A stretch of DNA of 64,000 nucleotides. It comes from Myroides injenensis M09-0166 (GTDB lineage Bacteria; Bacteroidota; Bacteroidia; Flavobacteriales; Flavobacteriaceae). Shown here one piece after another: positions 19,549-28,091 of this stretch. The notes under the pieces were generated by a model, which saw only the letters and a list, made by a program, of their open reading frames with translations, was not told the origin of the DNA and did not search any database. Each line of letters starts with the position of its first letter. Position 1 is the stretch's first letter. The stretch is from positions 1 through 64,000 of the forward strand of contig NZ_BAEX01000003.1 of assembly GCF_000246945.1 (NCBI RefSeq). The letters are read 5' to 3'. The position numbers and the translations under genes were made by a program.

Positions 19549-19610
19549 CAAAATTATTGAACACTCTGGGTTGTTTTTTTATATAATTAGCCTATTATTT
19601 ATTATATTTG
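19549..19610. promoter_or_regulatory. Divergent promoter region of efflux operon and AraC gene
   Basis: On the minus strand TAATTTTG (19556-19549) and on the plus strand TATATTTG (19603-19610) both match the Bacteroidota -7 element TAnnTTTG. Clear -33 elements are not visible at ideal spacing. The plus-strand element ends only five bases before ATG 19616, implying a very short or absent 5' leader for the AraC transcript. The two genes share about 90 bases, so the AraC protein may control both. Confidence 0.4.
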
Positions 19611-19615
19611 GCCAT

Positions 19616-20395
19616 ATGGAAATTCTTAATCAATTAATAAATACTGTGGATCAAAATCCTGATTCAATTCTTGTGATGCGACAGCAAACCGAGCAGCGTT
19701 TGCCAGCTCATCAGCATAATAAGGCTCAGTTGTTATTAGTGTATGGAGGAATTGCTTATTTGCAAACTGATACAAAGGATTTCTATATTCCAGCTAATCA
19801 TTATATATGGATACCTAAAAACTTCTCTCATAACTTGATGTTTAACACACAGGATTTATATCTTGTCAATATTTATTTTCCAGATGAAAAAGCAGATAAT
19901 TTTTATAATGAATTGGGTATTTATCCTGTAAGTAAGCTTTTGGCAGAGATGCTCTCATTTAGTGAAAAATGGCAAGGGGAGTACTTTAATTATTCATGGG
20001 AATTTGGTTTTTTGTCAATGCTTAAAGAATTATTATCAAAGGAGAATCTTAAAAAATTTTCAATTCAACTCCCTACAACAGATGATCAAAGGCTCAATAT
20101 TATAATCGAAAGTTTTAGAAATCGATTAAATGAACATCTAAGTTTAAATAGCATTGCTTCCCAATCAGGTATGAGTGTAAGGAGTTTTACCAGATTATTT
20201 CAAACCAAGTTACATATCACTTTTGTTCAATACTTAAAAATGCTACGTATTATCAAGGCGATGGAGTTGATAAAAGATACAGATTTGAATATGACACAAA
20301 TAGCCTATGAAGTTGGATATTCAAATATATCTGCCTTTAGTAATAATTTTCAGCAACTCACCAATATGAGACCCACTGAATTTAAAACAAAATAA
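19616..20395 (+). CDS. AraC-family transcriptional regulator
   Basis: Starting at ATG 19616 gives a 259-aa protein; the longer frame from 19571 would add a hydrophobic stretch that does not fit the family. The N-terminal cupin-like sensor contains the RLPAHQHNKAQLLLVYGG and FYIPANHYIWIPKNFSH signatures. The C-terminal double helix-turn-helix (about 160-258) contains LSLNSIASQSGMSVRSFTR and MTQIAYEVGYSNISAFSNNF, ending at RPTEF. Such cupin-AraC regulators often sense small hydrophobic molecules and drive a neighbouring pump. It is divergent from the efflux operon and is its likely activator. Bases 20396-20762 downstream hold nothing I can identify. Confidence 0.88.
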   Translation: MEILNQLINTVDQNPDSILVMRQQTEQRLPAHQHNKAQLLLVYGGIAYLQTDTKDFYIPANHYIWIPKNFSHNLMFNTQDLYLVNIYFPDEKADNFYNELGIYPVSKLLAEMLSFSEKWQGEYFNYSWEFGFLSMLKELLSKENLKKFSIQLPTTDDQRLNIIIESFRNRLNEHLSLNSIASQSGMSVRSFTRLFQTKLHITFVQYLKMLRIIKAMELIKDTDLNMTQIAYEVGYSNISAFSNNFQQLTNMRPTEFKTK

Positions 20396-20762
20396 GGAAT
20401 AGTAATTTATAACTATGTGAACTTAAATTCACGGCTTTGTTAATAGCTATGAAGTTTTGTCCTTTAATTGGCTAGCACATATTTTTATAGTTTGCCAATA
20501 TTTAACTGATATTATTGTTATTATCACAACAAATTTGTAATAGAAAACGTATATTTTAACTTAGAAATGAAAATACAAATACACTAGCAAGATAAATAAA
20601 AGAGTAATTGTGTTTTTATCCATTCTTAGCCAATAGAGTATTTAAATAATTAGCCGCTTGTAATTATCTTAAAATCAAACTAACAGATATTTGGTAATTA
20701 TAAATAATAAGTCTTACTAGAAGCATTGTTTTAAAGAGCGTTTTTGTTGAGGTTTATTTGTG

Positions 20763-20770
20763 TAAATTTG
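20763..20770 (+). promoter_or_regulatory. Promoter -7 element for the Crp/Fnr gene
   Basis: TAAATTTG matches the Bacteroidota TAnnTTTG element exactly, with a TTTG at 20743-20746 sixteen bases upstream as a possible -33 element. The start codon at 20775 is only four bases downstream, so the mRNA may be nearly leaderless. Confidence 0.45.
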
Positions 20771-20774
20771 TAGC

Positions 20775-21350
20775 ATGTATAATCGGTTAATTCAACTTAT
20801 TACAGCAAATGTTACTCTTTCAGAAAAAGAAAGAGATCTGTGTATTGAATATTTTGAACCTGTATTGTATCCCAAAAGTAGAATTCTTCAAAAGCAAGGG
20901 GAAGTTCCAAGGTATATGTATTTTGTTATATCAGGTTTTATTCGTTTGTTTCATTACAATGATAAGTGTGATGAACTTACCACACAGATTAATTGTCCTA
21001 CAGGATTTATTACATCTTACACAAGTTTTGCAAATCAGAGCAAATCAGATGAAAATTTGCAAACAATAACCGAATGTGAGCTTTTACGTATTACAAAAAC
21101 TAATCTTGATTTACTTCTTCAGAAAAGTCCAGCATTTAAAGACTTTAGTATCCTTGTATTTGAGCAATCGTTATCTTATAATGAAAAACGCTCTAAAGAA
21201 TTAGCAAGCCTAACTGCCCAAGAGCGTTATTTAAAATTGATGCAAGAGCATCCTGAAGTATTGCACAAGGTTCCAATGCAATATATCGCCTCCTTTTTGG
21301 GGATGAATCCTAAAAGCTTAAGTCGTATTCGCAAGCAGATCATTAGGTAA
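20775..21350 (+). CDS. Crp/Fnr-family transcriptional regulator
   Basis: The 191-aa protein has a cyclic-nucleotide-binding-like beta-roll (about 25-120; YPKSRILQKQGEVPRYMYFV and SGFIRLFHY) and a C-terminal winged helix (about 145-190) with MQYIASFLGMNPKSLSRIRKQ. The residues that bind cAMP in true CRP are not conserved, as in most Bacteroidota members, so the ligand is unknown. The family commonly controls a neighbouring enzyme in response to a small molecule. The oxidoreductase gene begins 64 bases downstream on the same strand and is the likely target. Confidence 0.88.
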   Translation: MYNRLIQLITANVTLSEKERDLCIEYFEPVLYPKSRILQKQGEVPRYMYFVISGFIRLFHYNDKCDELTTQINCPTGFITSYTSFANQSKSDENLQTITECELLRITKTNLDLLLQKSPAFKDFSILVFEQSLSYNEKRSKELASLTAQERYLKLMQEHPEVLHKVPMQYIASFLGMNPKSLSRIRKQIIR

Positions 21351-21414
21351 CATTTGTGAAGTGATTTTCAACAAGTAAGACAGAACTTTGTCCTATCATT
21401 TAAAATCATTCTAT

Positions 21415-22425
21415 ATGACAAATAAAAATTTAGTATTGGTATCAGGTGCAAATGGACATTTGGGCAATAATCTAGTTAGATTACTGATAAAAAAAGGATT
21501 TCAAGTTCGCGCTTCTGTTCGAAATCTCAATAATAAGGAGTGTTTCAAAGATTTAGATTGTCAGCTTGTACAGGCAGATATTACAGATAAGGATTCATTT
21601 GTTAGAGCCTTGCAAGGTGTGGAAACATTTTATGCTGTAGGTGCAGCTTTCAAATTATGGGCTAAAGATCCTAAGAAAGAGATTTATGATGTAAATATTC
21701 AAGGGACACGTAATACTATAGAGGCTGCAGCACAAGCAGGTGTGAAAAGAATTGTTTATGTGAGTTCCATCGCAGCATTAGATTATACTCATCTTCCTAC
21801 TAAAGAAAGTAATGGTTATAATCCAGATCGAAGAGATATGTATTACAATTCTAAAAATGACGGTGAAAAATTGGCATTTAATCTAGCTAAAAAACTTGGA
21901 ATTGAGTTGGTATCAGTTATGCCAGGTGCGATGATAGGTGGTGAAGCATTTTTACCATTAAATGTATCTTATGGAGTGCTGAAATTAATTTTAAATAAAA
22001 GAATTCCTATGGATACAAAAATTACACTAAATTGGGTGGATGTAAACGATGTTGCAGAAGGTTGCTACCTAGCTGCAGATAAAGGTCGGGCTGGAGAACG
22101 CTATATTCTTGCTAACCAAAAGTGTATGACCATTACCGATACCACTAAATTAGCTCAAGAATTGTATCCAGAGCTTAAGCTTAAAGTACCAGAATCTGTC
22201 CCTAAAGTTGTATTATATGCCATTGCAGGGTTTATGGAGTTTTCGGCAAAGTTAAGTGGAAAACCTCCTGTATTAACCACAAAACAAATTGCGATGTTCT
22301 CTGGATTGCAGCAAGATTTTGATATTTCTAAATCAAGAAACGATTTAGGCTTTAATCCACAAAAGCCTGAAAAGATAGTGAAAAAAGCACTGGAATACTT
22401 GATGCAGAATAAGCATTTACTCTAA
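21415..22425 (+). CDS. NAD(P)-dependent epimerase/dihydroflavonol-reductase-like protein
   Basis: The ATG at 21415 gives 336 aa starting MTNKNLVLVSGANGHLGNNLVR, an N-terminal Rossmann NAD(P) motif (GxxGxxG type). The extended SDR catalytic Ser and Tyr-x-x-x-Lys are visible as YVSSIAAL and YYNSKNDGEK at about residues 120-155. Length and layout match the dihydroflavonol-4-reductase/3-beta-HSD branch. The enzyme reduces or epimerises a small carbonyl compound; the substrate cannot be told. Upstream in-frame TTG at 21388 is less likely as a start. Follows the Crp/Fnr regulator and ends before a terminator. Confidence 0.82.
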   Translation: MTNKNLVLVSGANGHLGNNLVRLLIKKGFQVRASVRNLNNKECFKDLDCQLVQADITDKDSFVRALQGVETFYAVGAAFKLWAKDPKKEIYDVNIQGTRNTIEAAAQAGVKRIVYVSSIAALDYTHLPTKESNGYNPDRRDMYYNSKNDGEKLAFNLAKKLGIELVSVMPGAMIGGEAFLPLNVSYGVLKLILNKRIPMDTKITLNWVDVNDVAEGCYLAADKGRAGERYILANQKCMTITDTTKLAQELYPELKLKVPESVPKVVLYAIAGFMEFSAKLSGKPPVLTTKQIAMFSGLQQDFDISKSRNDLGFNPQKPEKIVKKALEYLMQNKHLL

Positions 22426-22431
22426 CTCTAT

Positions 22432-22473
22432 TAGGTGTCCTTTTAAATTACAATTAAATGGATACCTATTTTT
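22432..22473 (+). terminator. Intrinsic terminator after the reductase gene
   Basis: TAGGTGTCC (22432-22440) pairs with GGATACCTA (22460-22468), one G-T wobble, followed by TTTTT. It starts six bases after the stop codon. Bases 22474-22776 beyond it show no gene. Confidence 0.65.
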
Positions 22474-22776
22474 AACCTTCTTTTATTCAATATTTTTTAA
22501 GTTGTAGATATTCAGTTTCTTTTTTATACTACAAATACCATACATTTATAAACTACTATTAAAGTAAGTAATTATTCTTTTTGATTTTTTTTAGAGTTTT
22601 CCAAAAAAAAGCAAATTGCTAGTTACAAGTATTACATCCTTCGATCATGGTATATCTGCAGTGTATTAGCTCTAATTACTGTATCCAAAATAACAAAAAT
22701 AATCTATTAATTTAATTAACCCTATTATGCAGAGTCTATTGAGATGCATATTAAAAAGCCTCTACTTTTAGACATG

Positions 22777-22811
22777 CCCCAAAAAGTGTCTAACTTTTTG
22801 GGGTCAGTCCA
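22777..22811 (-). mobile_element. Solo IS3-like terminal end / hairpin
   Basis: Read on the minus strand from 22811 the sequence begins TGGACTGACCCCAAAAAGTT, the style of end (TG..CTGACCCC) common in IS3-family elements of Bacteroidota. The same stretch forms an 11-bp hairpin, CCCCAAAAAGT/ACTTTTTGGGG (22777-22787 with 22793-22803). No transposase frame lies on either side, so this would be a remnant. It could equally be a terminator of the rteC gene, which ends at 22872 and is read toward it. Confidence 0.35.
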
Positions 22812-22871
22812 GAGTTTATCTTATAAGTCTTTTTTGAATTAATTATTTTTATAAGGCTAAAAAAACATGTT

Positions 22872-23714
22872 TTAAATATACCTATCCATATAACGCTCTA
22901 AGGATTCTTTTAATTTATCAAGATAAATCGTTCTTGATTTACTTCTTGTTTTCATTCTATGAAAGGCATGATGAATATCAATAATTGAAATATCGAAAAT
23001 CTGCTCAAAGACAAGCGCTATTTTTCTAATCTCTAATTCTCCGTTGTTTATCGAACCTGATACCGATAACGCGTAGATGAGTTCAATAAGTGCATTTTGT
23101 GATTCTGACCAGTTATAAGAGGTAGTTTTATAAGGCTGATTATTGTTTAAATTATGGGTTGAACAGACCTTTTTACTTATATACTCAAGTAAGAGTTCAT
23201 GGGAGATAATACGTGCAATTTTATAGTCGTAATAGGTTGAGAATTCACTGTCTATTTCAAAGCCATAACTATTTATACCACTTAAAATATTGATTTTACC
23301 AAGGGTGAAAAACTCTTGGTCTCTATCTTCTCTATTTGTTTTGTAGTAGATGTAGAAATCATTTTTATAATGGTGTTTTTTATAATCTAAATGTAATTCT
23401 TTGAGTATTTTACTGAAGAATTTTCGTTTTAATTCACAATGCTTCGGGGCATTTATTTCATATTTATATATCTTGTTATAGTAGATGAGTTTACCTAATA
23501 TTTTAGGTTTTATGGTTTTGAAAAATAAAATTTCTTGCCTTACCGAGTCAAATCCTTTCTCTAAGATTTTATTTTTTAATTCTAAAAGCACCACTTGTAG
23601 AAAACAAATCATTTTAGATAAATCTTCAAGGCAGATATCTTTTTTACAGATGATTTTTTCTTCTTGTTCAATAATTGTTTCCAGTGCTTTTTTGTAGTTG
23701 TTTAATTGTGCCAT
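22872..23714 (-). CDS. rteC: RteC-domain protein, excision regulator of CTnDOT-like elements
   Basis: The 280-aa protein matches the RteC family along its length. Visible family features are FFKTIKPKILGKLIYYNKIY at about 66-85, a central FTLGKIN..SYGFEID region, and the C-terminal SESQNALIELIYALSVSGSINNGE split as WSESQNALIELIYAL and SGSINNGE. RKIALVFEQIFDI and a final TIYLDKLKESLERYMDR follow. In CTnDOT, RteC is a winged-helix DNA-binding protein that activates the xis2c-xis2d-orf3-exc excision operon. A comparable xis2d-orf3-exc set lies at 48157-51760, about 24 kb away. The gene is divergent from the response regulator at 24249 and separated from it by a 0.5-kb region with a strong hairpin. 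Full length; family assignment is solid, the regulatory target is inferred. Confidence 0.9.
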   Translation of the reverse strand: MAQLNNYKKALETIIEQEEKIICKKDICLEDLSKMICFLQVVLLELKNKILEKGFDSVRQEILFFKTIKPKILGKLIYYNKIYKYEINAPKHCELKRKFFSKILKELHLDYKKHHYKNDFYIYYKTNREDRDQEFFTLGKINILSGINSYGFEIDSEFSTYYDYKIARIISHELLLEYISKKVCSTHNLNNNQPYKTTSYNWSESQNALIELIYALSVSGSINNGELEIRKIALVFEQIFDISIIDIHHAFHRMKTRSKSRTIYLDKLKESLERYMDRYI

Positions 23715-23804
23715 TACTTTTATTTATTTAGGGGTTTTATTTGCTATGGAACATGAAAAAACTCTTAGAACTTTTAGTTGCTTGATAAAATAAGCTAATA
23801 AAAA

Positions 23805-23844
23805 CATTAGAGTCAATACGTGAAAACACGTATTGATTCTAATG
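23805..23844. promoter_or_regulatory. 18-bp hairpin/operator upstream of rteC
   Basis: CATTAGAGTCAATACGTG (23805-23822) and CACGTATTGATTCTAATG (23827-23844) pair over 18 positions, one being a G-T wobble, around an AAAA loop. It lies 91 bases from the rteC start and 405 from the response-regulator start. It could be a dyad operator or a terminator; there is no T-run. Its right half recurs at 24969. Confidence 0.6.
23820..23838 (+). repeat. Direct repeat copy 1
   Basis: GTGAAAACACGTATTGATT occurs here and again, identically, at 24969-24987. The two copies flank the response-regulator gene. In this copy the sequence is the loop and right arm of an 18-bp hairpin. Confidence 0.7.
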
Positions 23845-24248
23845 CTTTAAAACAAGAAAAGTGAATTGTTAATAGCTGTTTTTTTCTTGTAGGTAAACCA
23901 GATGTAACACTTAGTTGATAACTCAATTATAGTTACTTGTTTATAAGTTAGCTTTGGTATATAATGATTTGTTTATTAGGTAGAGTGAGCTTATAAAAGG
24001 TTTTACAAATAAATTACTTTGAAGTTAATTTATACTAGTTAAAGTGCTGATTTTAAAATATATAAATGTTAAAGTCGGGTTTATGTTATGATAATTTATG
24101 ATAAAAATACTATTTTGTAAGTAGTTGTTAATTAGCGATGTAGATTTTTTTTAAATTTTAAATTGTGATTTAACTGTAAAATAATCAAATGGAGTTGATG
24201 GATAAGTAATTAACCAAGGATAGATTAACTAGTAATACATATTTTAAT

Positions 24249-24896
24249 ATGAGTGTTAAAGTAGCTATTGTGGATAATCACACGCAATTTTTAGATCATT
24301 TAGAGCTTTTATTAAAAACGATACCCAAGGTTGAGGTTGTATTAAAATGCTCTAATGGACAAGAATTTATTGATGCTTTAGATATGCAAACAGTAGATGT
24401 TGTTTTTCTAGATATTCAAATGCCAGTTAAAGATGGTTTTCAAACCACAGAGGAGTTATCTTGGTATTATCCTGAGATAAAAATTGTTATTCTTACCATG
24501 CAAATAGATTTGTTTACCTTGTCTCAACTATTTCGATACAATATCTCAGGATATTTAAGTAAAGAGTTTGACCCTGTAGAGCTTGAACGGATAATACTAA
24601 CGGTTAAAGAATCTGGGATATATTTAGATCAGAGGATTAAACAAGAGCTTAGCTATTTGCAACAAGATAAGGCTCCCTTTGTGGTAAATATTTCCGAGAG
24701 AGAACTTGAAATTATAAAACTCTTTGCCAAACAGTATAGTGGTAGAGAAATCGCCGATAAGCTAAATATTAGCTTTAGAACAGTGGAGAAGCACAAAGAG
24801 ATACTGTTGCAAAAAACAGATTCGAAGAACTTTATAGGTGTTATTTTGTTTGCTTTACGCCATTATTATATTAGTCAACAAGATTTTGATATCTAA
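24249..24896 (+). CDS. NarL/FixJ-family response regulator
   Basis: The 215-aa protein has a receiver domain (1-120) with the expected acidic residue D9, phosphoacceptor D55 in VVFLDIQMPVKDG, T83 and K105. A LuxR-type helix-turn-helix follows (about 148-205; SERELEIIKLFAKQYSGREI and NISFRTVEKH). Phosphorylation should switch DNA binding. No histidine kinase gene is near, so its partner is elsewhere. It is divergent from rteC and lies upstream of the MauE-like gene by 139 bases, and is flanked by two 19-bp direct repeats. In CTnDOT rteC is controlled by a two-component pair of a different (NtrC-like) type; a role in controlling rteC here is speculation. Confidence 0.9.
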   Translation: MSVKVAIVDNHTQFLDHLELLLKTIPKVEVVLKCSNGQEFIDALDMQTVDVVFLDIQMPVKDGFQTTEELSWYYPEIKIVILTMQIDLFTLSQLFRYNISGYLSKEFDPVELERIILTVKESGIYLDQRIKQELSYLQQDKAPFVVNISERELEIIKLFAKQYSGREIADKLNISFRTVEKHKEILLQKTDSKNFIGVILFALRHYYISQQDFDI

Positions 24897-24968
24897 ACTA
24901 TTACTTTAAAAATATAGCCCCTTTCTTTACAAAAACTAAAAATGTGCTCTTTTAGGACATAAAATTAG

Positions 24969-24987
24969 GTGAAAACACGTATTGATT
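24969..24987 (+). repeat. Direct repeat copy 2
   Basis: Second identical copy of GTGAAAACACGTATTGATT, 49 bases upstream of the MauE-like gene's ATG at 25036. The hairpin left arm seen at copy 1 is absent here, though the GTG-AAAA-CAC core dyad remains. Possible shared binding site. Confidence 0.7.
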
Positions 24988-25035
24988 TGAAAATTAATGG
25001 TTTGTATGTTTGGTGTGAATCAAATCCATACCGCC

Positions 25036-26508
25036 ATGAAAACTAAATATATCTTTGTTATACGCTATTTTATTGTACTTCTTTTGGTTTATGCAGCAAT
25101 AAGTAAACTAATTACATTTGAAGAGTTTAAAGTACAACTTACTCAGTCTCCTGTTTTAAGTATTTACTCAAGGGTTATAGCTTATTTAGTTGTAATATCC
25201 GAGCTTATTATTGCTTTTTTACTAATACTAAGACCAACAAGGCTATTAGGATTGTATTTAAGTTATAGTCTAATGGTAGCCTTTACCATTTATATCTACT
25301 TGATATTAAACTACAGTGACTTTATTCCATGCTCGTGTGGGGGTGTACTTGAAAAACTAGGCTGGAGTGAACATTTATGGTTTAATATAATTGTAAGTGT
25401 TTTAATTTTGTTAGCTATCTTTTATACCGAAAATAAATCAAAGCGCTTTTTTATATTATCCATTACAACTACACTAATAAGCATTGGGATAGTAATAATT
25501 ATTTTTCTATCTTCTGAGTATATCATAAAAAAAGAAAATCCTTTTATAAGAAGATACCTGCCTTATGGCGTAGTAGAACAGGACACTTTAGATTTAAAGG
25601 TAAATACGTTTTACTTCTCAGGCTACTATAAAGACAAAGTATATCTGGGTAATAGTAAATCTCCACTTATATTTATTAGTGTTGATTCGTTAATGCAAAG
25701 AGAGGACTATACTATAAAAATAGATTCAACTCAGTTTAAATACACCTACTTGAGATTAAAAACATTTTATCCTTACTTTTTTCTTGGTGATGGTTCTATT
25801 CCTATTGTTTATAAAGGACGATTAAACTCTAGTGAAAAAGCAAAACAAACACAGGTGTTTAGCTTTAAGGAAGCTTATTTTTCGGATTATATTCCAATTG
25901 ATTCCACAGCAATTGCAATTAAAAGTCAAAGTAGTGAAAATTATAAAAATGTATTAGGACTTATTGATTCACAAAGTAATCCAAGAACTCATTTAAACTC
26001 TAATATATTGAAAAGTGATACTGATGGTGTATTTGATACAGATGGTAGTTTTAGCTTTAGCAAATTAGAAAAGACTTTAATCTATACTTATTATTATAAG
26101 AACAGGTATATTTTAATAAGCCCTAGCCTTGAGCTGCTCTCTGCTCAAAACACTATTGATACCACAAAATCCTTAGATATTACAGCTACTAGATTATCAT
26201 CAGGCGAGAATAAAATGACAACCCCTGTAAGGGCTATAAATCAAAGAGTAGTAGTTAAAAACAATCTTTTGTTTATTGTATCAAATTCTCTTGGACAAAA
26301 CGAGTCCAAGGCAATCTATAGACAAGCTAGTATTGTTGATATCTACGACTTTAAAAAAGACAATTATATCGCTAGCTTTTATATCAATGACCTAGGGGAT
26401 AGTAAGCTTATTGATTTAATTGTTACAGACCATCATATCTATGGACTGTTTGATCAAAAACTTGTGCGTTACAAACTGGCCAGATCATTAACAGACAAGT
26501 TTAATTAA
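25036..26508 (+). CDS. MauE/DoxX-like membrane protein with large extracytoplasmic domain
   Basis: Starting at ATG 25036 gives 490 aa. An upstream in-frame ATG (24997) would add 13 residues and lies close to the direct repeat. Residues 5-165 contain about five membrane spans in the MauE/DoxX layout, with C99 and C101 in the family's PCSCGG motif. The remaining 320 residues are predicted to be outside the cytoplasm and look beta-rich, perhaps a propeller. MauE-type proteins are thought to handle electrons or thiols needed for disulfide formation in exported partners. The DUF6520 peptide with four cysteines encoded 51 bases downstream is an obvious candidate partner. Family clear for the N-terminal half; C-terminal domain unrecognised. 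Confidence 0.78.
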   Translation: MKTKYIFVIRYFIVLLLVYAAISKLITFEEFKVQLTQSPVLSIYSRVIAYLVVISELIIAFLLILRPTRLLGLYLSYSLMVAFTIYIYLILNYSDFIPCSCGGVLEKLGWSEHLWFNIIVSVLILLAIFYTENKSKRFFILSITTTLISIGIVIIIFLSSEYIIKKENPFIRRYLPYGVVEQDTLDLKVNTFYFSGYYKDKVYLGNSKSPLIFISVDSLMQREDYTIKIDSTQFKYTYLRLKTFYPYFFLGDGSIPIVYKGRLNSSEKAKQTQVFSFKEAYFSDYIPIDSTAIAIKSQSSENYKNVLGLIDSQSNPRTHLNSNILKSDTDGVFDTDGSFSFSKLEKTLIYTYYYKNRYILISPSLELLSAQNTIDTTKSLDITATRLSSGENKMTTPVRAINQRVVVKNNLLFIVSNSLGQNESKAIYRQASIVDIYDFKKDNYIASFYINDLGDSKLIDLIVTDHHIYGLFDQKLVRYKLARSLTDKFN

Positions 26509-26559
26509 AGTTTTGCTTAATCTTTAAAATAAGCTACTAACCAATTAAATTTTATTAAA

Positions 26560-26859
26560 ATGAAAAAGTTTTTAAAATCAGCAAGTATGCCAATCTTAGT
26601 ATTTGGTCTTGCTATCGGTGGTGCATTTGCAACAAATGCAATGAAGAATGTTCAAACACTCGTTCCTGGTTATCAGAAGATTGATTCACAGGGTCTTGAG
26701 TGTGAACAAAAAGAGATGTGTAGTACAGAATTTAGTGAAGAGTTATGTACTTGGACTGATGCATCTAATATTGATCATCCATTGTATGATAAAGAATTTA
26801 ATCCTATATTAAATCAAACCGTATGTACACTTCCACTGTACAAGATAAATGAAAATTAA
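26560..26859 (+). CDS. DUF6520-type small exported protein
   Basis: The 99-aa precursor begins MKKFLKSASMPILVFGLAIG, ending its signal region around FATNAMKN, a start shared by many small Flavobacteriia proteins of the DUF6520 type. The mature part has four cysteines (C48, C54, C63, C89) in an otherwise acidic sequence. No function is known for the family. It follows the MauE-like gene and is closed by a terminator, so the pair forms a two-gene unit. Confidence 0.75.
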   Translation: MKKFLKSASMPILVFGLAIGGAFATNAMKNVQTLVPGYQKIDSQGLECEQKEMCSTEFSEELCTWTDASNIDHPLYDKEFNPILNQTVCTLPLYKINEN

Positions 26860-26866
26860 TTCTAAT

Positions 26867-26894
26867 AGCGTCCTTTTAATAAGGACGCTTTTTG
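26867..26894 (+). terminator. Intrinsic terminator after the DUF6520 gene
   Basis: AGCGTCCTT (26867-26875) pairs with AAGGACGCT (26881-26889), 5-nt loop, followed by TTTTTG. A clear rho-independent terminator. From here to 27128 no gene is visible. Confidence 0.85.
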
Positions 26895-27128
26895 TATCAA
26901 AAAAAGTATATACCCTTATATAGGATAAATATAACTTACAGTTTTATTTATATGTAATAAGCACATTAAACTACAATGTTTATCAGTGCTTAATTTGTTT
27001 TGGATAATGACAAATTCTTGGAAATATTTGTGATAGAAAAAGTCTTAACGATTTCTTAATCATTCAATAACCTTAAATTCTAGTGGTAAAATCAATTATT
27101 TCACTCCTTTACTAAACCAAACTTCTAA

Positions 27129-28091
27129 TTGATTTTGAGTGAGCAAGAAATAAATAACAGACGCTGCATCGAGTATTTAGCTAATGAATGTAGTGAAGAG
27201 CAAAGAATTACTTTTGAGATAGAATTACTTTTTGATGAAAATTTAAAAAAGACTTATCAGGAATATTCTTTACTCTGGCAAGCTTATCCTAACAATAATC
27301 AACTCTTAAATAAAGTAAGAAAACGAAAATCAACAACTTTTAAAACTGATTTAACATATTGGAGAGTTGCTTGTATGATTTTGGCTGTTATTGGTAGTTT
27401 TTTTATGACTTATTTATTATTTGATTATAAAGCAACTAAAGATGAAAAAGATAGATTTTTTGAGAGTATTTATTCTAATTTAGAAGGAGTAAGAAAAAAA
27501 ATAACTCTTGAAGATGGTAGTATCGTAGAGTTTAATGGAAAAGGGAGTTTAGAGTTTATTCAAAACGACACTCTTCGAATAGCCTACTTAGAGGGAGAAG
27601 CTTTTTTTGATGTTGTGAAAAATCCTCAGAAAAAATTCATTGTTAAACATCAAGATTTACAAGTAGAAGTAATTGGTACCCAGTTTAGCGTCAATACTAT
27701 TACACCAGAAAAGAAAGTTGCATTACTCTCTGGAAAAGTACTAGCTAGATTTGGAAGAGGTGAACAACTTTACTTAAAACCTAATGAACAATTAATCTGG
27801 AATAATGTAAAGGGAGAAATTAAAAGAAGTAAATCTAATGTAGAAGAACTTCTTGGTTGGAGAAATGAAATTTTAATTTTCACTAACACACCTTTATCTG
27901 AAGCCTTGGTTGAGATTAATCAATTCTATGGTGTAACATTTTTAATAAATGATAATGTATTTGCCCAACATAGAATTACTGGAGTTTTTAAAAATCAAAC
28001 ATTAGAGGAGTTTAAAAAAGCACTTTGTTATATAGCAAATTGTACTATCACTTTAAGAAATAACAGTTATTTAATTGAACCTTATGCCTAA
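27129..28091 (+). CDS. FecR-family anti-sigma/signal transducer
   Basis: The 320-aa protein has a cytoplasmic N-terminal region, one membrane span (about residues 78-98), the periplasmic FecR domain (about 115-205; VEVIGTQFSVNT, VALLSGKV) and a C-terminal DUF4974 domain (about 248-318; TNTPLSEALVEINQFYGV). No ATG suits the start; a TTG at 27129 or 27135 is needed, a rare choice. Its stop overlaps the sigma factor start by 8 bases. FecR proteins carry the signal from an STN-containing TonB receptor, encoded here at 28694, to the sigma factor. The gene order with FecR before sigma is the reverse of the usual one. Confidence 0.88.
   Translation: MILSEQEINNRRCIEYLANECSEEQRITFEIELLFDENLKKTYQEYSLLWQAYPNNNQLLNKVRKRKSTTFKTDLTYWRVACMILAVIGSFFMTYLLFDYKATKDEKDRFFESIYSNLEGVRKKITLEDGSIVEFNGKGSLEFIQNDTLRIAYLEGEAFFDVVKNPQKKFIVKHQDLQVEVIGTQFSVNTITPEKKVALLSGKVLARFGRGEQLYLKPNEQLIWNNVKGEIKRSKSNVEELLGWRNEILIFTNTPLSEALVEINQFYGVTFLINDNVFAQHRITGVFKNQTLEEFKKALCYIANCTITLRNNSYLIEPYA

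Larger units (their letters stand above)
23715..24248. other. Divergent intergenic region between rteC and the response regulator
   Basis: Contains an 18-bp hairpin at 23805-23844 and a TAGCTTTG at 23949-23956 that matches the Bacteroidota -7 element on the plus strand, about 290 bases before the response-regulator ATG. A long 5' leader for that gene is possible. No coding frame is convincing. Confidence 0.4.
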
